From the NCBI GenBank assembly GCA_947452365.1, contig CANGCO010000005.1, forward strand, positions 1 through 64,000: DNA of 64,000 bases. The letters are read 5' to 3'. Position 1 is the stretch's first letter; each line of letters begins with the position of its first letter. The stretch is from Caulobacteraceae bacterium (GTDB lineage: Bacteria; Pseudomonadota; Alphaproteobacteria; Caulobacterales; Caulobacteraceae). The notes beneath the pieces are model-generated. The model saw only the letters and a list, made by a program, of their open reading frames with translations. It was not told where the DNA came from and ran no database searches. Below, in pieces: positions 36,341 through 45,689 of the stretch. Made by a program: the position numbers and the translations under genes.

Positions 36341-38029
36341 CTAGACAATTTCGCCTGCCCTGGCTTCGGTATATTGGCCCTTGTCCAGCACGACAGCGCC
36401 ATTGACGATCACCTTGTCTATGCCCGTAGCGTGGCGGACATAACGGCTGGCCCCGCCGGGAAAGTCGCTGACAAAGATTTCTTCGCCGCGGGCTATGGTG
36501 GCCGGATCGAATATGACCACGTCTGCGGCTTGTCCGGCCGCAAGCGTTCCGCGCCCGCGCACGCCCCAAGCCTTGGCCGGTTCTCCGGTCATGCGGTGCA
36601 CTGCCCGCTCAACGCTCATCTTGCCATAGCCGCGGACATAGCGCTCAAGCATGTCACAGGTATCGCCCGCGCCGCAAAACTGGGTCACATGGGCCCCGGC
36701 ATCAGAACCGCCAATATGGATCAGCGGATGGTCCAGTATGATGGAGACGATTTCCGGATCGGCATGGATCGCGCCGCGAATCTGGAACTCGGTACGAAGG
36801 CCATCGGCCACGGCGATATCCAGCATGATATCGGCCACGGACTTGCCCGTAGCCAGCGCGATTTCCGGCAGTTTGCGGCCAAGATATTGCTGGTTTTCCG
36901 GCGCATAGACTCGGCCAACCGCCATGTTTTTTAAGAGTGGCATGATCCGGCGTTCCGCCGATTCCACCAGGACCGGACGCGCCACAGGGTCCGCAAAGGC
37001 GACGATCCGCTCGCCCAAGGGCAGCTTCATCAGCATGTCCCATTTGCGCACCGGATAGAGCAGGAAGGAGGTCTCTGACAGAATGATATTGATATCAAAA
37101 CTGCGCGGCATGGACTGGCCAAACACCTTGGCCCCGCGCTTTTGCTGGTCTTCCAGCTTGGCCAGAGAGCGCGACCAGTTTTCCGGGGCTGTCGGATTAT
37201 AAGTGATCGGCGCGATCGAGCAGACGACGCCCGTCGCCAATGAAATATCGCCCAACTCTTCAATATTCGCCAATTGCTGCTCGATATCGATAAAATAGGG
37301 CACAGTCTGCAGGACGCCCCGGCCACTCTTGGCCATGGCATGGCAAAGGGCGATCTTTTCGCGCATATCGGCAAGACGACTAGGCACGGGGCGGCCGTCC
37401 TCATCAATATCGACATAAGAGGTCGAAAGGCCCAGCGCCCCGGCGGCCATGGCGGCCTCCATGATCGCGCACATTTGGGCGATCTCGTCGTCGGTCGCTA
37501 TGCGCTCTTGGCTGTCTGTGCCCATCACATAATAGCGTATGGCCGAATGCCCGACCAGGGCCCCGACATTGATGCCAAGGCCGGGGCGAATCTTTTCCAA
37601 ATAGTCGCCAAAGGTCTCCCAATCGAAGGGCACAGCCGCGTCAAATGTGGCCTGCTTGATGTCCTCGATTTTTTCAAACATCCGGATCAGTTTGGTTTTT
37701 TGATTAGGGCGAACGGGGGCTAGGCTGAGCGAGCAATTGCCCATCACCACAGTCGTTACCCCATGTTCCAAGCTTGGCGTCGCCAACTTGTCCCAGCAGA
37801 TTTGCGGGTCGTAATGGGTATGTATATCGATAAAGCCGGGGGCAATGACCATGCCCTTAGCATCGATTTCCGTCAGGCCCTTACCGTCATAAGCGCCAAC
37901 CGCAACGATCTTACCATCGGTGATCGCTAGGTCACCAGCATAGCCTGGCGAACCAGTTCCATCCACGATCCGCCCATTGCGTATCACCAAACTCGCCTGA
38001 CCCATCATCGACCCCATCATTATTATCAT
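36341..38029 (-). CDS. N-acyl-D-amino-acid deacylase-family amidohydrolase
   Basis: The 562-residue amidohydrolase has the metal site FIDIHTHYDPQ, the bridging-Cys region VVMGNCSLSLAPVRP, LVGHSAIRYYV and the catalytic Asp in HIGGSDAGAHVTQ. The C-terminal beta-sandwich includes AAGQAADVVIFDP. Members remove N-acyl groups from D-amino acids or hydrolyse related amides; the chemistry here is not settled. Several Met codons lie close together at the start (residues 1, 4, 5, 8, 9), so the exact N-terminus is uncertain. It lies 84 bases upstream of the acyl-CoA dehydrogenase in the same direction. Confidence 0.85.
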   Translation of the reverse strand: MIIMMGSMMGQASLVIRNGRIVDGTGSPGYAGDLAITDGKIVAVGAYDGKGLTEIDAKGMVIAPGFIDIHTHYDPQICWDKLATPSLEHGVTTVVMGNCSLSLAPVRPNQKTKLIRMFEKIEDIKQATFDAAVPFDWETFGDYLEKIRPGLGINVGALVGHSAIRYYVMGTDSQERIATDDEIAQMCAIMEAAMAAGALGLSTSYVDIDEDGRPVPSRLADMREKIALCHAMAKSGRGVLQTVPYFIDIEQQLANIEELGDISLATGVVCSIAPITYNPTAPENWSRSLAKLEDQQKRGAKVFGQSMPRSFDINIILSETSFLLYPVRKWDMLMKLPLGERIVAFADPVARPVLVESAERRIMPLLKNMAVGRVYAPENQQYLGRKLPEIALATGKSVADIMLDIAVADGLRTEFQIRGAIHADPEIVSIILDHPLIHIGGSDAGAHVTQFCGAGDTCDMLERYVRGYGKMSVERAVHRMTGEPAKAWGVRGRGTLAAGQAADVVIFDPATIARGEEIFVSDFPGGASRYVRHATGIDKVIVNGAVVLDKGQYTEARAGEIV

Positions 38030-38248
38030 TGATCACTAGACATATGATGAGACATTCATCCAGACGTCCAACGTAAAATCGATCGGCCGCGCAATTGATT
38101 TCAATCGGCCAATTTAGCGATGATGCGGGTGGCTAGGCGCGCCTTCGCCCCATGGCTAGCTGTGCGGGTGCGTTGGCTCATGGGCTAGTCGTTTGGCTTG
38201 GGGCTATGCCCAAATGGCTTGGGTATAAAATGAAGGCTCGTGTTAGGT

Positions 38249-38863
38249 CTATTTCAAATTCAAAATCGATTTTGTGTTTTGCAGCAGAATAGATCGAATT
38301 TGCTCGTCATCTAATTTTTGGTCGACATACAATCTAAGCCAAGTCGAAAATGAAAATAATAGATCTAAAGATTCCAATCTATAAAAATCACAAATATCAT
38401 GCGCTTTCAAAATATCTTCGATCTGGGTTCTGAACATTAGAACTTGTCTGTCATGACGCGTTTTTGCGTATGAAGATTTAAATCGTATAGATTGGAGCAC
38501 AATTTGATAGGGTCTGATAAAACTATAAACCTTAATGCGAAAATCAATAAGCTGTGCGATTTGCGGAGCGAGTTCTGTTGCAGTAATGCTGTTTGAAAAA
38601 AGTGGCGCTACGTGTTGCTGTAGTTCAAAACCAGCCTCATTGTACAGGGCATCCATGTCTGTGAAGTGCCGAAATATACTGCGTGTGGCCGTACCCGAAC
38701 GGGCAGCAATTTCCATAGCGCTTGGCAGTGCTGCGGTTTCTTTTATCAAATCTAGTAAGGCCTTGCAGATCGCGGCGCGATTTCGGCTTGCTCGGTTCGT
38801 GCGGCCATCCGTGCCCGACGTTTCCGACTTTTTGTCAAACCACGCGTCTAAATTCAAGACCAT
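38249..38863 (-). CDS. TetR-family transcriptional regulator
   Basis: At about 204 residues, it has an N-terminal helix-turn-helix (about 30-75, with SAMEIAARSGTATRSIFRHFTDMDALYNEAG) and an all-helical ligand domain. The gene is clearly lower in G+C than its catabolic neighbours. I placed the start at the ATG at 38863; a TTG at 38884 is the longest frame. It may control the amidohydrolase/acyl-CoA dehydrogenase genes downstream on the same strand. Confidence 0.85.
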   Translation of the reverse strand: MVLNLDAWFDKKSETSGTDGRTNRASRNRAAICKALLDLIKETAALPSAMEIAARSGTATRSIFRHFTDMDALYNEAGFELQQHVAPLFSNSITATELAPQIAQLIDFRIKVYSFIRPYQIVLQSIRFKSSYAKTRHDRQVLMFRTQIEDILKAHDICDFYRLESLDLLFSFSTWLRLYVDQKLDDEQIRSILLQNTKSILNLK

Positions 38864-39240
38864 TGTTCTAAACTCTTCGTTCAATCTCTTATATTTTAAT
38901 TGTCACATTAAGGCCTGAATTGAATAATTGCGACATTCCTTACAGAGATTCCGGCTTCAATGACTTCAATGTAAACATGCAGTAGCAATTGTCTTGAGGG
39001 GTGCCAATTTAAATACTCATAATAAAAACAATGTGAAGATGGGGGCCTGCGACCGCGAATTACTGCACATTCTGATTCTATTTTACTCTAGGCGGACGTT
39101 GCATTCTACGCGTCGGTAGCAAAAATCGCTGATCGCTCGCTCGGCATCATGCTTGGCACCCCTGATAATTATACCCTGCTCGCCCATGCGGGGCCGAACC
39201 GGATCGAATATTCGCGCATCGGCATTCTGGTTTGCGAGCC
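38864..39240. other. Gene-poor spacer upstream of the TetR gene with a direct repeat
   Basis: This A+T-rich spacer has two near-identical 13-mers in the same orientation, TAATTGTCACATT at 38897-38909 and TAATTGCGACATT at 38925-38937, which may be regulator sites. From 39092 on, the composition changes to G+C-rich coding-like sequence (see the remnant). No complete gene was found. Confidence 0.6.
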
Positions 39241-39262
39241 TTATTTGGTTTTTGCGACATAG
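39092..39262 (+). pseudogene. Short coding-like remnant of unknown origin
   Basis: A 56-codon frame between TAG stops translates to protein-like sequence (for example ADRSLGIMLGTP and NRIEYSRIGILVC) with the codon use of the surrounding genes, inside an otherwise A+T-rich spacer. No start or ribosome site fits, and the 3' end overlaps the cyclase gene on the other strand. It looks like the broken end of a former gene. I do not recognise the family, and chance cannot be excluded. Confidence 0.3.
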
Positions 39263-41307
39263 ACGCCATCCCAGGCTTCAGGCGGGTTTGATTTTAGATC
39301 GTTTATCCGCTCAACCATTATTTTGTAATAGCCTTGTAGGGCGCCGCCGAATACTGGCGCTTGGGATTCCGCAGCCAGCTCGATTGCCGCCCAGAGCGCA
39401 AGGTCCCAGTTGCCAAGCCGATACTGGTTAAGCAGGTCGCTATGCCGGGAACGCCAAGCCGCATCGGTCTGAGCGACATGGGTATAGATCTTACAAGGCT
39501 CGGACTTGCCCTTGACGGCGATTATATCGAGCTCAATCAGGTTGTCCTGCAGGGTGGCGCAGGCCTTGGCGGTTTCCTCACCTATTACCAGGGTGACACC
39601 ATAGCTTTTGGATTGGCCTTCAAGGCGCGAGGCTAGATTTACTGCGTCGCCAAGCACCGTATAGTCAAACCTTTGATTGCTACCCATATTGCCGACCACG
39701 CAGTCGCCGGAATTAATGCCAATGCCGATATTGATTGAGGCTAGGCCTCGGGCATTCAGCGTTTCGTTCAATATAACAAGCCGTTCGGACATGATAATGG
39801 CCGTTAGCACTGCTTTTTCTTCGTGATTTTCGACGTCGAGCGGGGCGTTCCAAAATGCCATGATACAGTCGCCCATATACTTATCGACCGCGCCTTCCTG
39901 GGTCATGATCGTATTGGTCATTGGTGTCAGAAAGTCATTAATGAGGGCGGATAAGCCCTGAGGATCAGATTTGAACTGTTCCGAAATCGGCGTAAATCCA
40001 CGAATATCCGAGAACATAAACGTCATGCGTCGGGTCTCACCGCCGAGCACGAGTAGGTTCGGGTTTCTCTGCAAACGCTTGACCATTTCTGGCGCGAGAT
40101 AGGTTTCAAACTGCTTTTTGATTAACTCTTTTTCGAGATATTCGCTGATAAATTTGGCGGTATAGAGGTGAATATAGATCACCATTGCTGCTAAGAAATT
40201 GAACGTAATATCAACCAGAACATGATTGTTCTGGAACATATAGACAGGAAGATAGGCATAGGCCGCCAATAAACCGGCGATATAAACAATCGAAAACTTC
40301 TGCCGCGACGCTAGGATTATCAAGCCAACCAGGACGATTAGGGACGCATAGTCAAAGATCGGCATCCAGTTGGGAATGGCAATGGAGTCTCCATTCATCA
40401 AGGTCTGAAGAATGTTTGCCTGAACCTCTTGCGCAAACCGTGCGCCCTGGGGGGTTGGCACGGGATTGGCTATGCCCGCAGCCGTAACGCCGAATATGAC
40501 GATCTTGCCGGTTAGGTTTGGGGTCGGTGCGCCGACGTCAAATTGTTTAAACCGGTAGTTCCAATTGATGAAGATCCGCGAATACGGGTCCGTCTTAATG
40601 GTCGGAAACTGAGGGATACGCACGGCCTCAACCCCAGCACCGTTAATCTTGGCCTGATAGGACGGATCGCCCGCCGCAACGCGTAAAATCTCAAGCGCAA
40701 AGGCAGGATAGAATTCGCCTTTTGACATGGCCAGCAGCGGCGCGCGCCGGACCACGCCATCGGGTTCTGGCAGGGTGGAGGCAATACCAATACCGGCCGC
40801 ATTGGCCTGCAGCTCAGCCACATTATCCAATACGCAGGCATAGGCCGGCAGGAAGAGTGATGGATCGCCTTCACCGACCACGGCAACCCCGGTGCGTTTA
40901 AGCGCCTGATTGGACCGGCGGCAGCCGCCAACGGTTTGTGACAAGATGGTTGGATGGACCGCCAAGGCCTGGGCGAGGGCAGGGTCGCCGCCGAACCGAT
41001 CAGGCTCGGGGAACATGATACTGCTCGCAACAATGCCCGCGCCGTGATCATAATAATCCTTAATCAGGGCGGCATAGGTATCGCGAGAAAAAGGATATTG
41101 GCCATACTTTTCAAGAGTTTGTTCAGAAATATTGGCAATCACGATCTGATCAGACTGAACCGGCTTGCCGATCATCAGATAGTCGTAGAATTTCAGGCGC
41201 ACGGCCTCGACCATGAACGGGTCGGCCAGCTTGACCCCGCCGAGGAGGACAAGTGTGATAATTGCCAGCCAGGGCGACAGCAGGGCTTTTTTAATCTTGG
41301 GTGACAT
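39241..41307 (-). CDS. CHASE2-domain adenylate/guanylate cyclase
   Basis: The 688-residue membrane sensor has one N-terminal membrane helix, a periplasmic CHASE2 domain (about 30-330), three membrane helices (about 330-410) and a class III cyclase domain (about 440-620). Metal-binding Asp residues are in MFSDIRGFTPIS and KYMGDCIMAFWN, and the catalytic Asn/Arg in LGDAVNLASRLEGQ. The Lys in DKYMGD fits an ATP-using cyclase, but this is not decisive. It overlaps the FecR-domain gene by 17 bases and ends an amyloid operon. It may sense an envelope state connected to the FecR protein. Confidence 0.92.
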   Translation of the reverse strand: MSPKIKKALLSPWLAIITLVLLGGVKLADPFMVEAVRLKFYDYLMIGKPVQSDQIVIANISEQTLEKYGQYPFSRDTYAALIKDYYDHGAGIVASSIMFPEPDRFGGDPALAQALAVHPTILSQTVGGCRRSNQALKRTGVAVVGEGDPSLFLPAYACVLDNVAELQANAAGIGIASTLPEPDGVVRRAPLLAMSKGEFYPAFALEILRVAAGDPSYQAKINGAGVEAVRIPQFPTIKTDPYSRIFINWNYRFKQFDVGAPTPNLTGKIVIFGVTAAGIANPVPTPQGARFAQEVQANILQTLMNGDSIAIPNWMPIFDYASLIVLVGLIILASRQKFSIVYIAGLLAAYAYLPVYMFQNNHVLVDITFNFLAAMVIYIHLYTAKFISEYLEKELIKKQFETYLAPEMVKRLQRNPNLLVLGGETRRMTFMFSDIRGFTPISEQFKSDPQGLSALINDFLTPMTNTIMTQEGAVDKYMGDCIMAFWNAPLDVENHEEKAVLTAIIMSERLVILNETLNARGLASINIGIGINSGDCVVGNMGSNQRFDYTVLGDAVNLASRLEGQSKSYGVTLVIGEETAKACATLQDNLIELDIIAVKGKSEPCKIYTHVAQTDAAWRSRHSDLLNQYRLGNWDLALWAAIELAAESQAPVFGGALQGYYKIMVERINDLKSNPPEAWDGVYVAKTK

Positions 41308-42367
41308 TGATTATGGTTCCCCCGCCATTGACGGACACGTCTTGTGGATCGTTTTTCGTGTTGAATATGATTGTGGTCGGCTGGTTACTTTTGAGCTTGA
41401 TTGCAATTTCGGCGTCCTTGGTCTGGCCAAGGCTTAGCTTTTCGCCCTCAAGGGCGACCTTCAATCCGGATGAGGCATTATCGCCAAACCGCGCACCCTC
41501 GATCCTTACACCGTCCTTGGAGTCCTTGACCTTGGTTGGATCGGCCAATTCGTCGGTTAAAAACTCCTCGTCGAGCGGGTTTGTATCGAGAACCACAGTA
41601 TCGATGGCATTATTGTCCAGACTGGTGTTTTTTAGATAGTCCATATCCAGCGCATTGAGATCGAGAATATTGGCGCGGCTATCGGCGCCCTCCTGATCTG
41701 GCCCGTCATCATTCTCCGGCGGAGAGACAATCATCATATTATTGATGGCCGCTAGGTCGAGTCGCAAAAGGGTGGGATTACTGGGGGCCGAGTCTGCGGT
41801 TGTTACAAATGTGGCCTGAAAGGCCTGGTTAATGACAACAAACCCGGCGGCGTTACTGACAGTGATCTCGCCAACCCGGCCGTCTTCTTCGGGCAGCAGC
41901 ACAATGAGGCTTTTGCCAAAATCGTCAACCGTCGCGGCAAAGTCGGTGCCGCGCACAGCAATGGTTGCGGTTGGTGTTCTGAGGTCAATATTCTTCTTAT
42001 TGATCTTGCCGAGTTGGCCGGTCGCAAAGCGCACTGTGCCCGAGGCAAATTGCAGCTTGAATTTCGAATTGGTCGGGTTTCCGTCATATACAAAGCTGTC
42101 AATAACCAGTTTGGAATGTTCTGTAACCTTGACCTTGGAATTGTCGACAAAGGTTATCTCAACGCGGCCATTACCGGTCTGGACGCGGTCAAGCGCCTCG
42201 ATGGGTAATTGCGCCTTGCCGGGAAGCTTGGCGGTATTGCGTACGACCTCGCTAGACCCCTTTAGATCCGTTATTTTTCCAATGCTGGACGCATGCGCCG
42301 GGCATGATGACAATAGGGCGATCAGACTGACCACAGATGGTAGGAGATATTTTGCTGTGGCGGGCAT
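41291..42367 (-). CDS. Secreted FecR-domain protein
   Basis: The 358-residue protein has a signal peptide (ending AHAS near residue 27) and a FecR domain (about 45-190, with LDRVQTGNGRVEITFVDNSKV, FASGTVRFATGQLG and TPTATIAVRGTDF). An Asp/Asn-rich C-terminal region follows. Unlike sigma-factor regulators, it has no cytoplasmic N-terminal domain. Such FecR proteins are often paired with CHASE2 cyclases, as here. It probably sits in the periplasm or cell wall and feeds a signal to the cyclase; this is inference. Confidence 0.88.
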   Translation of the reverse strand: MPATAKYLLPSVVSLIALLSSCPAHASSIGKITDLKGSSEVVRNTAKLPGKAQLPIEALDRVQTGNGRVEITFVDNSKVKVTEHSKLVIDSFVYDGNPTNSKFKLQFASGTVRFATGQLGKINKKNIDLRTPTATIAVRGTDFAATVDDFGKSLIVLLPEEDGRVGEITVSNAAGFVVINQAFQATFVTTADSAPSNPTLLRLDLAAINNMMIVSPPENDDGPDQEGADSRANILDLNALDMDYLKNTSLDNNAIDTVVLDTNPLDEEFLTDELADPTKVKDSKDGVRIEGARFGDNASSGLKVALEGEKLSLGQTKDAEIAIKLKSNQPTTIIFNTKNDPQDVSVNGGGTIINVTQD

Positions 42368-42419
42368 TTGCTGAGTTAATTATCTCGTTCTGGGTTTTCA
42401 ATATAGTGATTGAATAGGG

Positions 42420-43163
42420 TCATTGTGTGATCGTAATATTATGATCGGTGCCGGTTATGTTGACATCGATCTTGTTATGGGAAGACGCGCTAGAAGAGGT
42501 CTCTGTCCCCTGTTGATTAATTTCAACAATATTTCGATATGAATTGGTGAGATCTAATTTCAAATATCGGTAGGATGAGCCTTCTTGGTTTAGGCTTACT
42601 GTGTTCAAATCGCCACTGATCGATATTGTATTGGTTACATTGTTTGCGTTCAATTTCGCCGTGAGGGTATTGGAGTCTCCATCGATCACGATCACCTGGT
42701 CGGCATAGGTCGAGGCTGCTAACTTGCCTTGAACCAAATCCACCTGATTGCTCGATCCGGCGATGGACAGGCTGAGCACGGAATTTGAAATTGCGCCAAT
42801 CGTGCCATGATCGAGGCTGACTATATTATCCGCGCCGACCATTGAGATCGTATAGGCCGTAGAATCTGCCCCCAGGGTCGATCCGGCCAGGCTATTGGTT
42901 GTGCCTTCTTGCGTGATTGACAAGGCCTGATTAGAGCCCTCGGCGATGAAGTCCCTGTCCGAACTTCCGATCGCATTGGCCGTGCCAGTCTGGACGATGG
43001 TCACGGTTGAGGATGCGCCAGACTGGTCAAGATAGGTCGAATTGTCTGCGGCCTTGGCCCAATTGACTGGGCCAAGGGCAAGCATAAGCGTAATCATAAG
43101 GAAAAGGGCGCGTGCCGCCGGGTGTAGGATTGATCGGCCTTTAAACACCAATTTCATTCCCAA
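42420..43163 (-). CDS. Curlin-repeat amyloid protein 2
   Basis: The 247-residue protein has a signal peptide (cut near WAKAAD) followed by repeated S/N-Q-x-G-x-x-N-type strands such as STYLDQSG, VTIVQTGTANAIG, LSITQEGTTNSL and VEINQQGTE. These are curlin (CsgA/CsgB) repeats, which stack into an extracellular amyloid. Its mature start (DNSTYLDQSG) closely matches that of the neighbouring paralogue (DNSIYLEQSG), so the pair arose by duplication. It is likely secreted through the CsgG pore encoded upstream. Confidence 0.82.
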   Translation of the reverse strand: MGMKLVFKGRSILHPAARALFLMITLMLALGPVNWAKAADNSTYLDQSGASSTVTIVQTGTANAIGSSDRDFIAEGSNQALSITQEGTTNSLAGSTLGADSTAYTISMVGADNIVSLDHGTIGAISNSVLSLSIAGSSNQVDLVQGKLAASTYADQVIVIDGDSNTLTAKLNANNVTNTISISGDLNTVSLNQEGSSYRYLKLDLTNSYRNIVEINQQGTETSSSASSHNKIDVNITGTDHNITITQ

Positions 43164-43191
43164 TCTATGGCCAAACCAAGATGGTCAAGGC

Positions 43192-43225
43192 CCCTGACGT
43201 GCGCACTAGGGTGCGCGCGCCAGGG
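43192..43225 (-). promoter_or_regulatory. Strong intercistronic hairpin between the two curlin-repeat genes
   Basis: The arms at 43192-43206 and 43211-43225 pair at 13 of 15 positions around a four-base loop, very G+C-rich. No T-run follows on the minus strand, so it fits an RNA-stabilising or partial-termination structure that sets different amounts of the two amyloid proteins rather than a full terminator. Confidence 0.6.
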
Positions 43226-43237
43226 CGCGGATTCCAC

Positions 43238-43909
43238 TTAGCAAACGCCGCCGCTTGTAAATGTTGAACACTGGTTGATGATCAGGGTCTGGTCGGTTCC
43301 AGACTGGGTTATGTCCAGGGTCGCGTTCGCCGATTTTTGGTCCATGGTGATTGTGCTTATGGTACCGCTCATATTAATGGTGTTGGTGACCCCAGTTGCA
43401 TCCAGATTGCTGGTATAGGTGTTGCCTGACCCTGCAATGGTAATGTCCTGGGTTGCGTCGGTCGCGATAGCGGCGCTGCCCTGAGTGATTATTACTGTAT
43501 TATTATCGCTCGAAACTTTTAGGTCCAGGGTTGAATTCGCAATCGAGTATTTACTACCAAGATCCAATGTGATCGTGCTGCCATCGCCGTTGTCCGTGAC
43601 GTTGGTCGTTGTGCTGGCCGCATTGGCGATATCGAAATACAATGTGTTGTTCAAGCCGGATTGATCGATTGAAACCGTCTCTAGCACTGATGAGGCGATT
43701 ACAGTACTCGAACGCAAGGAATCGCCAATTGTATTGTTAGAACCGGCCTGATTGATCGTAATCGTGCCGCCGCTACCCGATTGCTCAAGATAGATCGAAT
43801 TGTCGCCTTCTGCGGCCCCGACCGTCGAGATGCCTAGGCCAAAGGCCATGGTGCCGGCCAAGAGGGTCTTGATCAGGACGCGGCTGGTTTTTGTGTTTAG
43901 GTTTTTCAT
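43238..43909 (-). CDS. Curlin-repeat amyloid protein 1
   Basis: The 223-residue protein has a signal peptide (to about residue 33, VGAAEG) and then curlin-type strands: NSIYLEQSG, ITINQAGSNNTIG, VSIDQSGLNNTL, NTVIITQG, LDITQSGTDQ. It ends LIINQCSTFTSGGVC, with two Cys that the paralogue lacks, which could form a disulfide or an anchor. It lies 12 bases after csgG and is probably the first amyloid subunit made. Which of the two is nucleator and which is main subunit cannot be told. Confidence 0.82.
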   Translation of the reverse strand: MKNLNTKTSRVLIKTLLAGTMAFGLGISTVGAAEGDNSIYLEQSGSGGTITINQAGSNNTIGDSLRSSTVIASSVLETVSIDQSGLNNTLYFDIANAASTTTNVTDNGDGSTITLDLGSKYSIANSTLDLKVSSDNNTVIITQGSAAIATDATQDITIAGSGNTYTSNLDATGVTNTINMSGTISTITMDQKSANATLDITQSGTDQTLIINQCSTFTSGGVC

Positions 43910-43921
43910 TTTAGTTTTCCC

Positions 43922-44797
43922 CTAGTAAACTTGAATCGGTTTGGCTGTAGATTTGGTAGGGTTCTGTTTTCCAGAATTTGTAACCTGTGGCGGCGGTGTC
44001 TTAAGCACCCACAAGCCTCGCTCTGCCCCGCGCATGACAAGCTCAACAACGGCCCCTTCAATGGCGGTCTTGACAGCACGCGTATTGGCCTCGTTTTGCG
44101 ACGTGCCAGCCTCTGTCTCCAGCGTCCGGGTCGCGCTGTCGAAGAATTTGAACATGGTCAGGTCAGAACCGGTCGAGAGCACGGTTTTTGTAACCTGAAC
44201 ATTAAGCAGGACCTCACCGGTCGAGGTCGATACGGCCCGCAAGGACACGGTCACCTGATCCTTGCGATACTCGGTCGAGGCGCCTATACCCAGATAGCGG
44301 GCGCCAGCACCGCCGGTAGAGATATTGCTATCATAGCCGATAATGCCGCCTTGCAAGATCAGGCCGGCAAACAGCATGGGGTCGAGCTTGTTCGACTTTT
44401 CGCCATCATATTCGTCGCGCGTTTGACGGACAATTTGGCGTTCCTTGGCCAAATCATCGATGCGGTTACGTTCAACCACACGAAAGTTTCGGCCATGCCC
44501 GGCGTTTTTTAACGCATCGATCAAGAGGGCTGTGCCGCCCTGGGTCACGGCGTTTGAAAAGCTCGCAGCCCCGTCCCGGTCCTTGCGCTGCCCCGTAAGG
44601 TCTGGAAAATCATAGACGGCCACAATCGGCTGGCGCTCCATCTCCGGCAGATTGACCAGACTATCGAGCACGGGCCGGTCCACAACGGGCCGGTTTTTGG
44701 CGGTCAATTCCAAGGGCGGCGGCGGCGCAGAACTGCATCCGGCCACAAGCACCAAGCCCAAAAATGCGATTAATGTCTTGGCCCGGGACGACATCAA
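43922..44797 (-). CDS. csgG: CsgG-family curli secretion lipoprotein
   Basis: The 291-residue protein starts with a lipobox signal (VLVAGCSSAPPPP). It has the CsgG fold landmarks: IVAVYDFPDLTGQRK, a GGTALLIDAL segment, FRVVERNRIDDL, and the channel-forming GGIIGYDSNISTGG. CsgG forms the nonameric outer-membrane pore for curli subunits. The start overlaps the csgF stop (ATGA). No csgE is visible nearby. Confidence 0.9.
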   Translation of the reverse strand: MMSSRAKTLIAFLGLVLVAGCSSAPPPPLELTAKNRPVVDRPVLDSLVNLPEMERQPIVAVYDFPDLTGQRKDRDGAASFSNAVTQGGTALLIDALKNAGHGRNFRVVERNRIDDLAKERQIVRQTRDEYDGEKSNKLDPMLFAGLILQGGIIGYDSNISTGGAGARYLGIGASTEYRKDQVTVSLRAVSTSTGEVLLNVQVTKTVLSTGSDLTMFKFFDSATRTLETEAGTSQNEANTRAVKTAIEGAVVELVMRGAERGLWVLKTPPPQVTNSGKQNPTKSTAKPIQVY

Positions 44798-45240
44798 AAC
44801 TTGAACGCTGCTACGGGTATGATGATTTCGGTTAGTCCGCCGGCGCCATCATCAATCGATAGCTTAATTTGATCGAGGGTTTTCTCGTATGAGATTGTAT
44901 TGCCGTCTAGATTAAAGGTTCCGCTGGTTGAATCGCCTGAAAATAGGTTTTCGGTTAATTGTTGAGCCAGTTGGGAGTATATTCGCGACTGAAGGTTTGT
45001 CGTAAATTTGTTTAGTATTGAATTTTTTTCCTCTAGTGCCTTAGCTTTCAGGTCGGATTCAAGTTTTGTTTGAATTTCTTTTTTTCTCGTCATTTCTGTC
45101 GAGTGGAGCGCTAGCCAGTAACCGCCTGTGCCCTCCTTACTGAATGAGGGACTGGCAAATTTGTGCACTATGTCGGATGCGTTGGCCGGTTCAGCCACAC
45201 CCAACAACACAATTAAAGATAGTATTTTAAAATTTTTCAT
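44794..45240 (-). CDS. csgF: CsgF-like curli assembly protein
   Basis: At about 148 residues with a signal peptide (ending ANAS), it has the CsgF-like mature start DIVHKFASPSFSKEGTGG followed by a coiled helical part with Q/L-rich SRIYSQLAQQLTENLF and a C-terminal beta part. CsgF sits at the exit of the CsgG pore and helps nucleate fibres. Similarity is modest, and the call leans on the overlapping csgG. The ATG at 45240 was chosen over a TTG at 45261. The gene is lower in G+C than most of the window. Confidence 0.75.
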   Translation of the reverse strand: MKNFKILSLIVLLGVAEPANASDIVHKFASPSFSKEGTGGYWLALHSTEMTRKKEIQTKLESDLKAKALEEKNSILNKFTTNLQSRIYSQLAQQLTENLFSGDSTSGTFNLDGNTISYEKTLDQIKLSIDDGAGGLTEIIIPVAAFKF

Positions 45241-45689
45241 GACTGTTTTCAGAAAACTCAACGTTACCGTCGGCCGGTTAGGTGTTATTTTATTTAATGA
45301 AAAATAACAACTGATTTGAAATGAATAACCTAATCTTTAACGCCTATAAATTTAGCTCCATTTAATCGAGTAGATCGCTTTACGTTACTTATTCAAATTT
45401 ATTGATATGAGGTTTATATTTAAAATTCAGCCATAAAAAAATTTCAAACGGACTTGAAGGTTGTAATGCATGATTACAAGGCTGTCATGATAAAATTGGA
45501 AAATAAAAATGATATTTTATGGTCATATTCTTTGTAATCAAGTGGTCGTGGAGGGATCAATATTTATCACACAGCAGAAATGTAAGCCAATTTGCACCAA
45601 TATCGGCATTGTTGCGCCTACGGATATTTCTAAAACAAGGTTTTGTATTGATGTCCTCGATATAGATTGGGTTAAACCCCTTAGAGGGG
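45241..45689 (-). promoter_or_regulatory. Curli operon leader and promoter region with two dyads
   Basis: No gene was found in these 450 A+T-rich bases. A perfect 7-bp dyad, TTGTAAT-GCATG-ATTACAA at 45461-45479, looks like an operator, about 220 bases before csgF. A 9-bp inverted repeat, TGTTATTTT at 45283-45291 with AAAATAACA at 45301-45309, would form a hairpin in the 5' leader. At 45677-45692 an AACCCC/GGGGTT hairpin follows the cpdA stop as a weak terminator. Confidence 0.5.
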
